A stretch of DNA of 64,000 bases from Palleronia caenipelagi (GTDB taxonomy: Bacteria; Pseudomonadota; Alphaproteobacteria; Rhodobacterales; Rhodobacteraceae). Position 1 is the first letter of the stretch. Every line of letters begins with the position of its first letter. Location: positions 55,735 through 119,734 of the forward strand of contig NZ_VFSV01000011.1 of the NCBI RefSeq assembly GCF_007004065.1, read 5' to 3'. The notes under the pieces were generated by a model that worked only from the letters and a program-made list of their open reading frames with translations, was not told the origin of the DNA and did no database searches. Below, one piece after another: positions 50,537 to 59,387 of this stretch. A program made the translations under genes and the position numbers.

Positions 50537-51614
50537 CGCCGATCACATGGCCCATGCCCTGTCGCTTGGTCGGCGGGGGTTGGGGCGCGTCTGGCCGAAT
50601 CCAGCGGTGGGATGCGTGCTGGTCCGGGATGGCCGGGTGGTCGGACGCGGTGTCACTCAGCCCGGAGGGCGACCACACGCGGAGCGGGTGGCGTTGGATC
50701 AGGCCGGCGAGGCTGCTCAGGGTGCGACGGCCTATGTGACACTGGAACCTTGCGCGCATCACGGGCAGACGCCGCCTTGTGCTGCGGCGCTGGTGCAGGC
50801 GGGCGTGTCGCGGGTGGTAACGGCGCTCGAGGATCCAGACACCAGGGTATCCGGGCGCGGTCATGCAAGGCTGAGGGAGGCGGGCCTCAATGTGACGACA
50901 GGCGTTTTGGCCGACGTGGCGCGCTGGGATCAGGCCGGGTTTCTGAGCCGGGTCGTGCGGCGGCGCCCTATGGTCACGCTGAAGCTGGCCACCTCTCTGG
51001 ATGGGCGCATTGCGACGGCCAGCGGAGAGAGCCGCTGGATCACTGGCCCCGAGGCGCGGCGCGCGGTTCATGCCATGCGGCTCAATCACGACGCGGTGCT
51101 GGTGGGCGGTGGGACAGCGCGGGCCGATGATCCCCGGCTCACGGTGCGTGAGATGGGGCCGGTGCGGCAACCTGTTCGTATCATTGTCTCGCAGCGGCTG
51201 ATCTTGCCTGAGGAGGGCGAACTGGCGCGCTCTGTTGATGAAGGGCCGCTTTGGTTGATCCACGGGGATGGCGCCGCCGAGGAGCGGCGGGCGTTTTGGG
51301 CCGGGCGTGGGGCCCGGTTGATCGAGGCGCCCGTCTCGCGCGGGCAGGTCTGCCCGACTGAGATGCTGAATGCGCTTGCGACCGAAGGTGTCACGCGGGT
51401 GTTCTGCGAAGGCGGGGGCTCTCTGGCCGCATCTCTCCTCGAAGCGGGCCTGGTTGATCGGATCGCGCTGTTTTCCGCCGGATTGTTTCTGGGCGCAGAG
51501 GGCCATCCGGGTCTCGGTGCGCTGGGCATCGACCGCCTGGCGGATGCGCCGCGCTACCGGCTCAAACAGCATCGCCGGATTGGGGCTGATGTGCTGAGCC
51601 TCTGGTCGCTCTGA
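50529..51614 (+). CDS. ribD: Bifunctional riboflavin deaminase/reductase RibD
   Basis: A 361-residue two-domain enzyme for steps two and three of riboflavin synthesis. The N-terminal deaminase has [10 protein letters not shown] and [13 protein letters not shown] (zinc and catalytic Glu), the C-terminal reductase has [20 protein letters not shown] and [13 protein letters not shown]. It starts at a GTG inside the end of nrdR. The next riboflavin gene, ribE, is 4.6 kb further on beyond three minus-strand capsule genes, so ribD may end its transcript here. Confidence 0.95.
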   Translation: MSDADHMAHALSLGRRGLGRVWPNPAVGCVLVRDGRVVGRGVTQPGGRPHAERVALDQAGEAAQGATAYVTLEPCAHHGQTPPCAAALVQAGVSRVVTALEDPDTRVSGRGHARLREAGLNVTTGVLADVARWDQAGFLSRVVRRRPMVTLKLATSLDGRIATASGESRWITGPEARRAVHAMRLNHDAVLVGGGTARADDPRLTVREMGPVRQPVRIIVSQRLILPEEGELARSVDEGPLWLIHGDGAAEERRAFWAGRGARLIEAPVSRGQVCPTEMLNALATEGVTRVFCEGGGSLAASLLEAGLVDRIALFSAGLFLGAEGHPGLGALGIDRLADAPRYRLKQHRRIGADVLSLWSL

Positions 51615-51621
51615 GCCTCCC

Positions 51622-53616
51622 CTAACGCCGCCAAAGATGGGCTTGCGACGCGAACACACCCTGCAGTTTCGCCAGTAGCCGGTTCGCCGCGCCCGGATGG
51701 GGGACAGTGCCGCTTTGGAGGCGGGACAAGACCACCTCTGGCGGGCAGGGCAGATCTGTCACCGGATCATGGTAGCGGGGATAAGCTATGAGCGCCGCGT
51801 GGACCAGCGCAATGAGGTCCGGGCGGGCGGTCCGGCGATCGGGAACGGGTCCGAGATCCTGCGTCAGCCCCCAGCCCGCGTAGAAGGGGGCGCCGAAACA
51901 GGTCACGGGCACATCGCGGAGGAGCGCCTCAAACCCGAGGGTCGAGGTCATCGTCCAGACCTCCTGCACCTCTTCCAGCAGTGCGACCGGATCGATCCGG
52001 GGCAGGACCATGTCGGCCTCCGCAGCCTCAATCGCGCCGGGGCGCAGGCCCGCCTCCACATCTGGGTGGGGCTTATAAAGGATCACCGCCTGCGGGTTTT
52101 GCCGCCGTGTCTCGGCGAGCAGATCGGCATTGCGCCGGATCTGCGTCGTGCCGAGGCGGATGGAGGCATCGTCCTCCACCTGCCCGGGCACAAGAATACG
52201 ATGGCCCTTGGGCAGCTCCGGCAGGGTGGCGCTGCCAACGTTGTATTTCGACAGACCTGCGGCGAGAAGTTGGTCCAGCAACCGTTCGGCCCGCCGCCGA
52301 TCATTCCGGGACAGCGGCACGTCCATGAGCCGTTCGAGGCGGGACGGACGGGAGGGATCATAATAGATCCCAAGGTCATCGAGGGCGAAAGACAGTGGCG
52401 GGATGAGCTCGGCCCCCAGTCCCTTTGACCGCAAGAACCCATCCTCCATGCGGATCAGCTCCGGCGCGGCGCGATGAGCCGCGGTTTCTTTTCCCGCCCA
52501 GACAAGCAGCGGTCGTTGCTGGCGCTTGGCCGCGTCGGCGGCCTTCTCCGGGGCATCTTCAAAGGTGATGGGCTGAACTGCGCCGAGGATCTTTTGCAGA
52601 GGACGCCGCTTCCACAATCGTATGCCGTTGGCCACATAGCCCCGCCGATCTTCCCGCCAGGCTCTGGCACGGGCTTCCAGCATGTCGATGACGTCTTCGA
52701 CCTCACACAGACGATCGTGATAGGGATCGTACCAGACCGGGATATCGATCAAAGCGGCGGCAGCCAGTGTTTCGCGCGTGAGGGTGCGGCCCCTGCGCGG
52801 TGGCTGTGTGACATCCTCGCTGAGACCCCAGCCTGCGTAAAACGGCTGGCCGAATACCACGGGTCTCTGACCGGCGAGAATCGCCTCGAATCCCATCTGT
52901 GAGGTGACAGTATAGATCGCGCTCGCCCGGTCAAAGAGCGCCCAGGGTGAATACGGTCCGCTGAGCAAGCTGGTCCGTGCGTCGAGATCGGCCTGCCCAA
53001 AATGGCCAGCCCGGTGACCGTTAGTCGTTTCCGGGTGGGTCTTGATCACGATAGGGCGGTCAGGATGATCGTCCCGCGCGCGCGCCAGCATGCGCCCGAA
53101 GCTGTCAGCGTTTGCGCCCCCATATGTGATCGACGCATCGCCGCGCGTCTGGTCAATCACCAGCACATAGCCGGACTCGGGGAGGGGAAGGCCAGGATCT
53201 GTGGCGGCGTATTTAGTTAAATGGGCGTCGCGGATCCGGGTGATAACGTCTGCGGCGCGGCGACGCTCGGCCTCGGACCAGTCGCCCGTGGCCAGCCGGT
53301 GTTCCAGATCTGAAGGGGCTGAGGGATCAAAGTAGAGCCCGCGCCGGTCGATCATGAGACCCAGTGTCTGATCGCCGGAGCGCCCGGGATGCAGGGACCG
53401 CAAAAACGCGTCTTCGATCCGGACCAGTGCAGCACTGGTGCGGCGCGATACGGCCTCTCCCCGATAGGCCCGCCCGGCCCGACCCCAGACGCCTACATGA
53501 TCTCCAACGGCGGGCCAGCCCGTCGTCACGCGCCAGCCTGCAAGGGTCAGGATGCGTCGGATGCGCTTGTTCAGAAAACCGCCGGAATAGACCCGCAGGC
53601 GTTCCCCCGGGGGCAT
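51622..53616 (-). CDS. kpsC: Capsule polysaccharide biosynthesis protein KpsC-like, beta-Kdo transferase
   Basis: A 664-residue cytoplasmic protein with two tandem copies of the KpsC glycosyltransferase domain. Each copy carries the same motifs: RIEDAFLRSLHPG and RMEDGFLRSKGLG, DPSAPSDLEHRL and DPSRPSRLERLM, IKTHPET and YKPHPDV, and FGQPFYAGWGLSED and FGAPFYAGWGLTQD. KpsC proteins build the poly-Kdo linker on which group 2 capsules are exported. No stop of the neighbouring kpsD overlaps; five bases separate the genes. Capsule type and the ABC exporter genes are not in the window. Confidence 0.92.
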   Translation of the reverse strand: MPPGERLRVYSGGFLNKRIRRILTLAGWRVTTGWPAVGDHVGVWGRAGRAYRGEAVSRRTSAALVRIEDAFLRSLHPGRSGDQTLGLMIDRRGLYFDPSAPSDLEHRLATGDWSEAERRRAADVITRIRDAHLTKYAATDPGLPLPESGYVLVIDQTRGDASITYGGANADSFGRMLARARDDHPDRPIVIKTHPETTNGHRAGHFGQADLDARTSLLSGPYSPWALFDRASAIYTVTSQMGFEAILAGQRPVVFGQPFYAGWGLSEDVTQPPRRGRTLTRETLAAAALIDIPVWYDPYHDRLCEVEDVIDMLEARARAWREDRRGYVANGIRLWKRRPLQKILGAVQPITFEDAPEKAADAAKRQQRPLLVWAGKETAAHRAAPELIRMEDGFLRSKGLGAELIPPLSFALDDLGIYYDPSRPSRLERLMDVPLSRNDRRRAERLLDQLLAAGLSKYNVGSATLPELPKGHRILVPGQVEDDASIRLGTTQIRRNADLLAETRRQNPQAVILYKPHPDVEAGLRPGAIEAAEADMVLPRIDPVALLEEVQEVWTMTSTLGFEALLRDVPVTCFGAPFYAGWGLTQDLGPVPDRRTARPDLIALVHAALIAYPRYHDPVTDLPCPPEVVLSRLQSGTVPHPGAANRLLAKLQGVFASQAHLWRR

Positions 53617-53620
53617 GGGA

Positions 53621-54748
53621 TCAGAAATTGTCGATCTGGTTCGATAGCCCCGTGACCGAGCCTGCGGAGCTGGTGATCGTGGAGATGATCTTGGCGAACT
53701 GCGCGTAAGGTGCTTCGGTCACAAAGATCGTATCGTCATCCTTAATCGAGAAGTCACGTGCCTCGAAGAGCCCGTTCGGCTTGGTCAGGTCCAGCACGTA
53801 GATCATCCGCTGAGGTCCGACCAGATCGTCCCGGCCCAGGACGGTACGGGCAATATTCTGCGGTTCGTCGCGCAGGACGAAGACGCCGGTCGGATCGGCA
53901 GAGGTCGGATTTAGGCCCCCCATCTGGCCAATAGCTTGAAGCGCCGAGATCCGCCGCTCTTCGAACTGAAGAACAGAACCACCCTGAGCCGTACCGAGAA
54001 CCGTGTAGGTGCGCGGGTCGGCCTCGACCAGGATCCGGTCGCCGTCCCGGAGCGCAATGTCGAGCCCGGGATTCTCGTAGATATCCTGCAGCCACACCTT
54101 TTCTTCGCGGCCACCCCGGCTGACAGTCACCAAAGCGACTTCGGGATCGACGGAGATGCCGCCCGAGGCCGCCAGCATGGCGGTCAGGGTGCGAGTGAAA
54201 CTTTCAATCGGCTGCACACCTTGCAGGCCAACATTGCCCACAATGGACACAGTCGCGCCGGTGCCCGCCGCGCGCGCGACGGAGACCTGTGGATCGGGGG
54301 TCTGGGCACCAAGGCGAGCGGAAATGATCTGTCTAATAGCCTCGGGCGAATTGCCGGCCGCCCTGATACGGCCCGCATAGGGGACGTAGATATATCCGTC
54401 GGCATTCACCTGAATCTGCGCGATCGTGCTGGCCGACGCGCCCACAGGGGAGAGCAGACCGTCATCCACGTTTTCGTAAATCGTCAGGCTCAGAGTATCC
54501 CCGGCCCGAATTGTATCGGCGCCAATTTTTCCAACGCTGGTGAAGGCTGGTGAGAAGGTCAGTCTCTCTTCAGCGGCTGTCGCTGTGGTGACCCAGCGCG
54601 TGACCGGAACAACAAAGGCGTCGCCTTCGCGCTCGACAGATCCTGCATAGATTTCCGGCTTTGTCGGCCCGGAGCGGGGCAGCCCGCAACCGGCGAGGAG
54701 TGCGATGGCGGAAAGCGCCGCGATCGGAAGATAGAGCCGCGATGTCAT
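53621..54748 (-). CDS. Polysaccharide export outer-membrane lipoprotein (Wza/KpsD type)
   Basis: 375 residues with a lipoprotein signal and lipobox ALLAGC, so anchored at the outer membrane. A poly-export domain (IRAGDTLSLTIYENVDD, VNADGYIYVPYAGRIRAAGNSPEAI) is followed by SLBB domains (VSIVGNVGLQGVQPIE, YTVLGTAQGGSVLQFE). It forms the outer-membrane exit channel for capsule. The ATG at 54748 is chosen over a TTG three bases earlier. It lies between kpsC- and kpsS-like genes on the same strand. Confidence 0.9.
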   Translation of the reverse strand: MTSRLYLPIAALSAIALLAGCGLPRSGPTKPEIYAGSVEREGDAFVVPVTRWVTTATAAEERLTFSPAFTSVGKIGADTIRAGDTLSLTIYENVDDGLLSPVGASASTIAQIQVNADGYIYVPYAGRIRAAGNSPEAIRQIISARLGAQTPDPQVSVARAAGTGATVSIVGNVGLQGVQPIESFTRTLTAMLAASGGISVDPEVALVTVSRGGREEKVWLQDIYENPGLDIALRDGDRILVEADPRTYTVLGTAQGGSVLQFEERRISALQAIGQMGGLNPTSADPTGVFVLRDEPQNIARTVLGRDDLVGPQRMIYVLDLTKPNGLFEARDFSIKDDDTIFVTEAPYAQFAKIISTITSSAGSVTGLSNQIDNF

Positions 54749-54834
54749 CAATGGTACCTCGGAAGCCTGCGCACGATTGTTGATTACTTGGAAGTCGTAT
54801 GACAGAAACCGCGTTGGTCGTTAAGAGACGGTGC

Positions 54835-56112
54835 CTATTGAGATGACACTTGTTGTCTCGGTGCCGCAGTTCCCGCCAAAAGCGAGTCGTAGGGGTCATG
54901 AGGGGCCAGCACCATATCCGCGACCTGACGCAATAACTGGCGGCGTCCCTTGGCGGAATAGAAACTGCCCGGGATCTGGCTGGTTTCCAGCAAATACCGC
55001 CGGTAGTCCCGATAGGCCTTTGTTTGCGGGCGTACCGGCTCGGCGAAGAAGTCGGGCAGGTCTTGGGTCGAGACGAATTCTGGCTTCGTATAGACAGCTG
55101 CGCCAAAGGTCTTGACCGGTAATCCGCGCCACAGAACCTGCTGGGCGGCGGTGGAATTTACGGTCACTGCCGACCTCGCGTTGTCCAGCAGCTTTGCAAG
55201 TTTCCCGCCACGCACGTAGTGGACGCGATCAAGTATCCCCATCTCCGCGGCAATACGGCGAATCGCACGCCGCTGGTCGAATCGCCCGTCCTCGAGCGGG
55301 TGGGCTTTGAAGACAAGGTGATGGTGACGCGGCGCGCCCGCGGCAAAACCGTCGATCACGGTCCGGACAAATTCCTCGCCATTTTCGAACGATGAATGGG
55401 CGATGAAGTTGCTGTCATGCTCCAGTTGCAGCAGCACCAGATGATAAGGGTTGTCGCTGTTGGCAATGCGCCGCGTGGCCTGTCTGCGGTCAATCAAAAT
55501 TGCGGGGCTGAGCAGCAGACGTCGCAGATAGACCCGGAATTCCTGCGCCACGGTGATTTCTCTGTGGGGTCGAAATCCTGCATAATGCCGGTTCGCGAGC
55601 ATCACATAGGCGTGGTACAGCGCGCCATAAAACACGTGCTCACGGAGGTCGCCCCAATGGGACGGCGCGACCGGAAGGTCGGTTTCAGCGACCCGGATCG
55701 CGGCCTGCATGTCGGCGACCGACATGTCCATCAGCCGCGAATTGCCGTTTGAGCCACCCCGTTCATAGGTGACCCAATACGGGCGCAGATAGCCTTCCTC
55801 GAAAACGTGGACCGTCAGACCGCGCGACCGTGCCAGCTCAACTGCTTCGGCATGGATCCGGCGGGTATCACCGTAGAGCACGATATCGGTGATCTGATGG
55901 CGGTCGAGGAGATCCATACAAAAGTCGCGCCAGTGCTCGGGTGTGTCTGTGTAGGGGATGTAATGATCGGCATCAGACCAGAAGGCCTCATCCCCGCGAT
56001 TGAACCCGACCCGCCAGCACACCATGCCAGCCGCTCTGAGCAACGCTGCGAGACGGTCGAAAAATGGCCCGTGCGGACCTTGTAAGAACAGAAAACGCTT
56101 GGACTGATTCAT
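54835..56112 (-). CDS. kpsS: Capsule polysaccharide export protein KpsS-like, Kdo transferase
   Basis: A 425-residue single-domain KpsS-type protein that adds the first beta-Kdo to the lipid acceptor. Motifs: FLQGPHGPFFDRLAALLRAAG at the start, VFEEGYLRPYWVTYE, LVFKAHPLEDGR, and AVTVNSTAAQQVLWRGLPVKTFG. Length and motif order match KpsS. With kpsC and the export lipoprotein it forms a compact minus-strand group that interrupts the rib operon. Divergent from ribE. Confidence 0.9.
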   Translation of the reverse strand: MNQSKRFLFLQGPHGPFFDRLAALLRAAGMVCWRVGFNRGDEAFWSDADHYIPYTDTPEHWRDFCMDLLDRHQITDIVLYGDTRRIHAEAVELARSRGLTVHVFEEGYLRPYWVTYERGGSNGNSRLMDMSVADMQAAIRVAETDLPVAPSHWGDLREHVFYGALYHAYVMLANRHYAGFRPHREITVAQEFRVYLRRLLLSPAILIDRRQATRRIANSDNPYHLVLLQLEHDSNFIAHSSFENGEEFVRTVIDGFAAGAPRHHHLVFKAHPLEDGRFDQRRAIRRIAAEMGILDRVHYVRGGKLAKLLDNARSAVTVNSTAAQQVLWRGLPVKTFGAAVYTKPEFVSTQDLPDFFAEPVRPQTKAYRDYRRYLLETSQIPGSFYSAKGRRQLLRQVADMVLAPHDPYDSLLAGTAAPRQQVSSQ

Positions 56113-56238
56113 TATTGACTACCCCATAGCAGCGCTAGCGCATTCGGGGTGGACGTGCAAACTCCCTCATGGGACTTGCCCGGAGATGGATTTCAGGCCA
56201 ACCAAGAGCCCAACGCGCGGTCTTCGGAGGAAAACACC

Positions 56239-56868
56239 ATGTTCACAGGTTTGATCAGCGATGTGGGGGAGATCCTGTCCGTCGAGACAAACGGTGACCT
56301 CCGCGCTCGAATCGGGTGTGACTACGATGTGTCGGGGATCGAACTTGGGGCGTCCATCGCCTGCGACGGCGTGTGCTTGACGGCAATTGCGACGGGGGCT
56401 GATCCGCGTCCGTGGTTCGATGTGGAGATCAGTGCCGAGACGGGCGCGCGCACGACCATGGCACAGAGGCCCTGGGCCGTAGGGCAGCGGGTGAACCTTG
56501 AGCGGTCTCTGCGGGTGGGCGACGAGATGGGTGGGCACATGGTGTCAGGCCATGTGGATGGAGTCGCGCAGATCGTTGCCATGGCGCAAGAAGGCGATTC
56601 GACCCGCTACAGCCTTGAGGCTCCGGCGGAGCTGGCGCGCTTCATCGCGCCGAAAGGGTCCGTGGCGCTGAACGGGACATCGCTGACGGTCAACGAGGTC
56701 GAGGGCGCGCGGTTCGGTGTGAACCTGATCCCGCATACCAAAGAGGTGACCACGTGGGGCCGTGCACAGGTGGGGGATGCGGTTAACATCGAGATCGACA
56801 CCATCGCCCGCTATGTGGCGCGCTATGCGGAGCGGCTCCAGTCCTTTGACGACGCAGCGTCTTCCTGA
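56239..56868 (+). CDS. ribE: Riboflavin synthase alpha subunit RibE
   Basis: A 209-residue trimeric riboflavin synthase. The start MFTGLISDVGEI is the canonical opening, and two lumazine-binding repeats are visible: ELGASIACDGVCLTAIA and APKGSVALNGTSLTVNEVE. GGAGG lies seven bases before the ATG at 56239; a longer reading is rejected. It forms an operon with ribBA, ribH and nusB. Confidence 0.95.
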   Translation: MFTGLISDVGEILSVETNGDLRARIGCDYDVSGIELGASIACDGVCLTAIATGADPRPWFDVEISAETGARTTMAQRPWAVGQRVNLERSLRVGDEMGGHMVSGHVDGVAQIVAMAQEGDSTRYSLEAPAELARFIAPKGSVALNGTSLTVNEVEGARFGVNLIPHTKEVTTWGRAQVGDAVNIEIDTIARYVARYAERLQSFDDAASS

Positions 56869-56883
56869 CGCGCGAGGAAATCC

Positions 56884-56954
56884 CGGGGCGCTCGCGTCTG
56901 GCCTTTCAGCCCTCCGCGGTCTATCTGCCAAAAGACAGCCACAGGAGCGCCCCG
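56884..56954 (+). promoter_or_regulatory. Long-range inverted repeat covering the ribBA ribosome-binding site
   Basis: CGGGGCGCTC (56884-56893) and GAGCGCCCCG (56945-56954) are perfectly complementary over 10 bp. The second arm contains most of the AGGAG and ends at the base before the ribBA ATG, so the closed helix would hide the site. The loop of 51 bases could fold further (GTCT/AGAC). It does not match the FMN riboswitch consensus. Regulation by flavin is a guess. Confidence 0.55.
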
Positions 56955-58067
56955 ATGAGCGATACCAGCGCCTCGACCTATCATGACGCGATTTCTTCGG
57001 TCGAAGAGATTATCGAAGATGCCCGCAACGGCCGGATGTTTATCCTCGTTGATCACGAAGATCGCGAGAACGAGGGCGATCTGGTGATCCCGGCGCAGAT
57101 GGCGACTCCGGATGCGATCAATTTTATGGCCACCCACGGGCGCGGACTGATCTGCCTGTCCATGACGGCCGCCCGTTGCGATGCGCTGGGCCTGCCGATG
57201 ATGGCGCAGCAGAATTCGTCGCGTCACGAGACAGCCTTTACGGTTTCCATCGAGGCGCGGGAGGGGGTGTCCACCGGCATTTCTGCCCATGACCGCGCCC
57301 ATACGGTGGCTGTGGCTATCGACGGTGCCGCCACCGCCAGCGACATCGCCACGCCCGGCCATGTCTTCCCCCTGCGCGCCCGTGACGGTGGCGTGCTGGT
57401 CCGCGCGGGCCACACCGAGGCCGCCGTGGATATCTCGCGGCTCGCGGGCCTGAACCCCTCGGGCGTGATCTGTGAGGTCATGAACGACGATGGCAGTATG
57501 GCTAGGCTGCCGGATCTGGTGTCCTTTGCCCAGCTCCATGGGCTGAAGATCGGTACGATCAGCGACCTGATCGCCTATCGTCGCCGCAACGACAATCTGG
57601 TCCGCGTCACCAGCGAACGGCAGATCTCCTCGGAGTTTGGCGGCGACTGGATGCTGCGGATCTACACAGACGAGACCCACGGCTCTGAGCATATCGTTCT
57701 GACCAAGGGCGATATCTCCGGTGATGATCCGGTTCTCGTGCGGATGCATGCGCTTGACCCGATGCTGGATATTGTCGGCACCGGGCCGATCGGGCGTGCC
57801 GGGGAATTCGCCGATGCCATGCGTCTGGTGGCGGAAGAGGGACGCGGTGTTGTCGTGCTCTTGCGCGATCTGACCATGAAGCTTGTCGCGGATGATGAGG
57901 CCTCGCCCCAGACGCTCCGGCAATACGGGCTTGGCGCGCAGATCCTGTCGTCGCTCGGGCTCAAGAGACTGACACTACTGACGAATTCGCCCCGGCCCAA
58001 GATCGTGGGCCTCGACGCTTACGGGCTCGAGATCGTGGGCACACGCAAGATATCGGAGATCGGCTGA
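56955..58067 (+). CDS. ribBA: 3,4-dihydroxy-2-butanone 4-phosphate synthase with degenerate GTP cyclohydrolase II domain
   Basis: A 370-residue protein. The N-terminal 200 residues are a complete RibB (LVDHEDRENEGDLVIPA, LSMTAARCDALGLP, RAGHTEAAVDISRLAG). The C-terminal part has a RibA fold outline (LVRMHALDPMLDIVGTG, LGAQILSSLGL, LLTNSPRPKIVGL) but the zinc cysteines and the CxxC-like segment (normally GDVFGSLRCDCG) are missing. So only the DHBP synthase activity is expected; GTP cyclohydrolase II must come from another gene. Known degenerate RibBA proteins occur in alphaproteobacteria. Coupled to ribH by one base. Confidence 0.93.
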   Translation: MSDTSASTYHDAISSVEEIIEDARNGRMFILVDHEDRENEGDLVIPAQMATPDAINFMATHGRGLICLSMTAARCDALGLPMMAQQNSSRHETAFTVSIEAREGVSTGISAHDRAHTVAVAIDGAATASDIATPGHVFPLRARDGGVLVRAGHTEAAVDISRLAGLNPSGVICEVMNDDGSMARLPDLVSFAQLHGLKIGTISDLIAYRRRNDNLVRVTSERQISSEFGGDWMLRIYTDETHGSEHIVLTKGDISGDDPVLVRMHALDPMLDIVGTGPIGRAGEFADAMRLVAEEGRGVVVLLRDLTMKLVADDEASPQTLRQYGLGAQILSSLGLKRLTLLTNSPRPKIVGLDAYGLEIVGTRKISEIG

Positions 58068-58573
58068 TGGCCGGACAATCGCACTACACCCCCCCGATGC
58101 CGGAGTTTGACGCTCCGGTGAAGGTCCTCATCGTCGTGGCACCTTACTACAAGGAGATTGCGGACGATCTCGTGGCCGGTGCCCGCGCGGCGCTGGAGGC
58201 CGCGGGTGCCACCCATGAGACCATCGAGGTGCCCGGAGCACTCGAAGTTCCTACTGCGATCCAGATAGTGCGGCGGACGGCGGATTTCGATGGGTTCGTG
58301 GCGCTGGGCTGCGTGATCCGGGGCGAGACGACCCATTACGACACGGTCTGCAATGACAGTTCCCGCGCGATCACCCTGATGGGGCTCGACGGCGCCTGCA
58401 TCGGCAACGGCATCCTGACGGTCGAGACCGAGGCGCAGGCCGTGGCCCGCGCGGGCGAACAGAACAAGGGCGGCGGCGCGGCGGTCGCAGCACTGCATCT
58501 GATCGCTCTGTCCCGCAAATGGGCATCGGCGACCAAGGGTATCGGCTTTGCCACGGGGCGGGACGTCAAATGA
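58067..58573 (+). CDS. ribH: 6,7-dimethyl-8-ribityllumazine synthase RibH
   Basis: A 168-residue lumazine synthase. Motifs: VPGALEVPTAI, LGCVIRGETTHYD (catalytic His and phosphate-binding Arg), GNGILTVETEAQA and the C-terminal KGGGAAVAALH. Length is slightly long due to a short N-terminal tail. ATG overlaps the ribBA stop (TGATG) and its stop overlaps nusB (ATGA). Confidence 0.95.
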   Translation: MAGQSHYTPPMPEFDAPVKVLIVVAPYYKEIADDLVAGARAALEAAGATHETIEVPGALEVPTAIQIVRRTADFDGFVALGCVIRGETTHYDTVCNDSSRAITLMGLDGACIGNGILTVETEAQAVARAGEQNKGGGAAVAALHLIALSRKWASATKGIGFATGRDVK

Positions 58574-59037
58574 CCGACAAAAAGCAGATGCGCTCCGCTG
58601 CACGGCTTTATGCCGTGCAGGCGCTGTTCCAGACCGAGCAGCTCGATGTGTCCGTGGACCGGGTGCGCTCGGAGTTCGAGGATCATCGCTTCGGCGCGAC
58701 CTATGAAGAGGGCGAGTTTGCCGAAGGTGATACGGCGCTCTTCCGCAAGACCCTCGACACGGCGGTGACGTGGCAAGCGAAAATCGATCAGCTCACTGAC
58801 CGGGCGCTGGTGGCCAAATGGCCGATCGACCGCATCGATCCGGTCTTGCGGGCGCTGTTTCGCGCGGCCGGGGCGGAACTGTTGAAAGGCGACGCCCCGC
58901 CGAAGGTTGTGATCGTGGAATATGTGGACGTGGCTAAAGCGTTTTTCGCCGACGGGCGCGAGCCGAAATTCGTCAACGCCGTGCTCGACCATATGGCGCG
59001 AGAGCTGAAGCCCGAGGCTTTCAAGCCTCGCGCCTGA
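58570..59037 (+). CDS. nusB: Transcription antitermination factor NusB
   Basis: A 155-residue RNA-binding factor for rRNA antitermination, normally found after ribH. RSAARLYAVQALFQTEQ at the start and KVVIVEYVDVAKAFFADGREPKFVNAVLDHMAREL at the end (shortened: KFVNAVLDHMA) are the family signatures. The ATG at 58570 overlaps ribH as ATGA. The last codons form a CGAGGCTT/AAGCCTCG hairpin (59014-59031). Confidence 0.95.
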   Translation: MTDKKQMRSAARLYAVQALFQTEQLDVSVDRVRSEFEDHRFGATYEEGEFAEGDTALFRKTLDTAVTWQAKIDQLTDRALVAKWPIDRIDPVLRALFRAAGAELLKGDAPPKVVIVEYVDVAKAFFADGREPKFVNAVLDHMARELKPEAFKPRA

Positions 59038-59387
59038 ATTCCCGCGAGGCGTCCGGAAATTTTCAGAGTCTCCGGCGCGGTTTCTATGCAAAAAATCGGC
59101 GCCCGCTTGCGCCATTGCGTGGCGGTTTGTGAGATTAGGCGGGACCACCACGACCGTCGGGTGTTTCAATTCCCGAGGACCTGATAAATCAGGTGGGCGC
59201 CAGGTGAACGGACCAGGATCCGCACAGAGCCAGCTCCCTCGGTTTTGCGTAAGGCCACCGGAATTTTTCCCGGCACGGGAAGGGCAGAACCCGCCTGAGG
59301 ACCAGATAGGTCACCGGCAGGGCTGTTGCAAGGGGCGTCCTGCTTGCAAATTCGTTTATGATTTGTTCACATGATCCCATGCAGGAT
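59038..59387. other. Gene-free region between nusB and mmcB
   Basis: 350 bases. No frame that I can support. A palindrome ACCTGATAAATCAGGT lies at 59179-59194 and a LexA-like box at 59354-59368. No clear U-tailed terminator for the rib-nusB operon was found. The stretch 59200-59340 is plain GC-rich sequence. Confidence 0.6.
59354..59368 (+). promoter_or_regulatory. LexA box (GTTT-N7-GTTC) before mmcB
   Basis: GTTTATGATTTGTTC is the alphaproteobacterial direct-repeat LexA site GTTC-N7-GTTC with one mismatch. It is 10 to 20 bases before the probable mmcB start codons, where a bound repressor would block initiation. MmcB belongs to the SOS mutagenesis regulon in Caulobacter. Confidence 0.65.

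Noticed and set aside
51622..56112. Recent horizontal transfer of the capsule genes
   Set aside because: No mobile element, direct repeat or tRNA end flanks the block and base usage looks like the neighbours; kept only as a rearrangement.
56113..56954. FMN riboswitch ahead of ribE or ribBA
   Set aside because: The conserved RFN segments are not present in either leader; the inverted repeat before ribBA is a different structure.
59179..59194. FNR/CRP-type site at ACCTGATAAATCAGGT
   Set aside because: The half-site spacing is two bases, not the four of TTGAT-N4-ATCAA, and no gene start is nearby.
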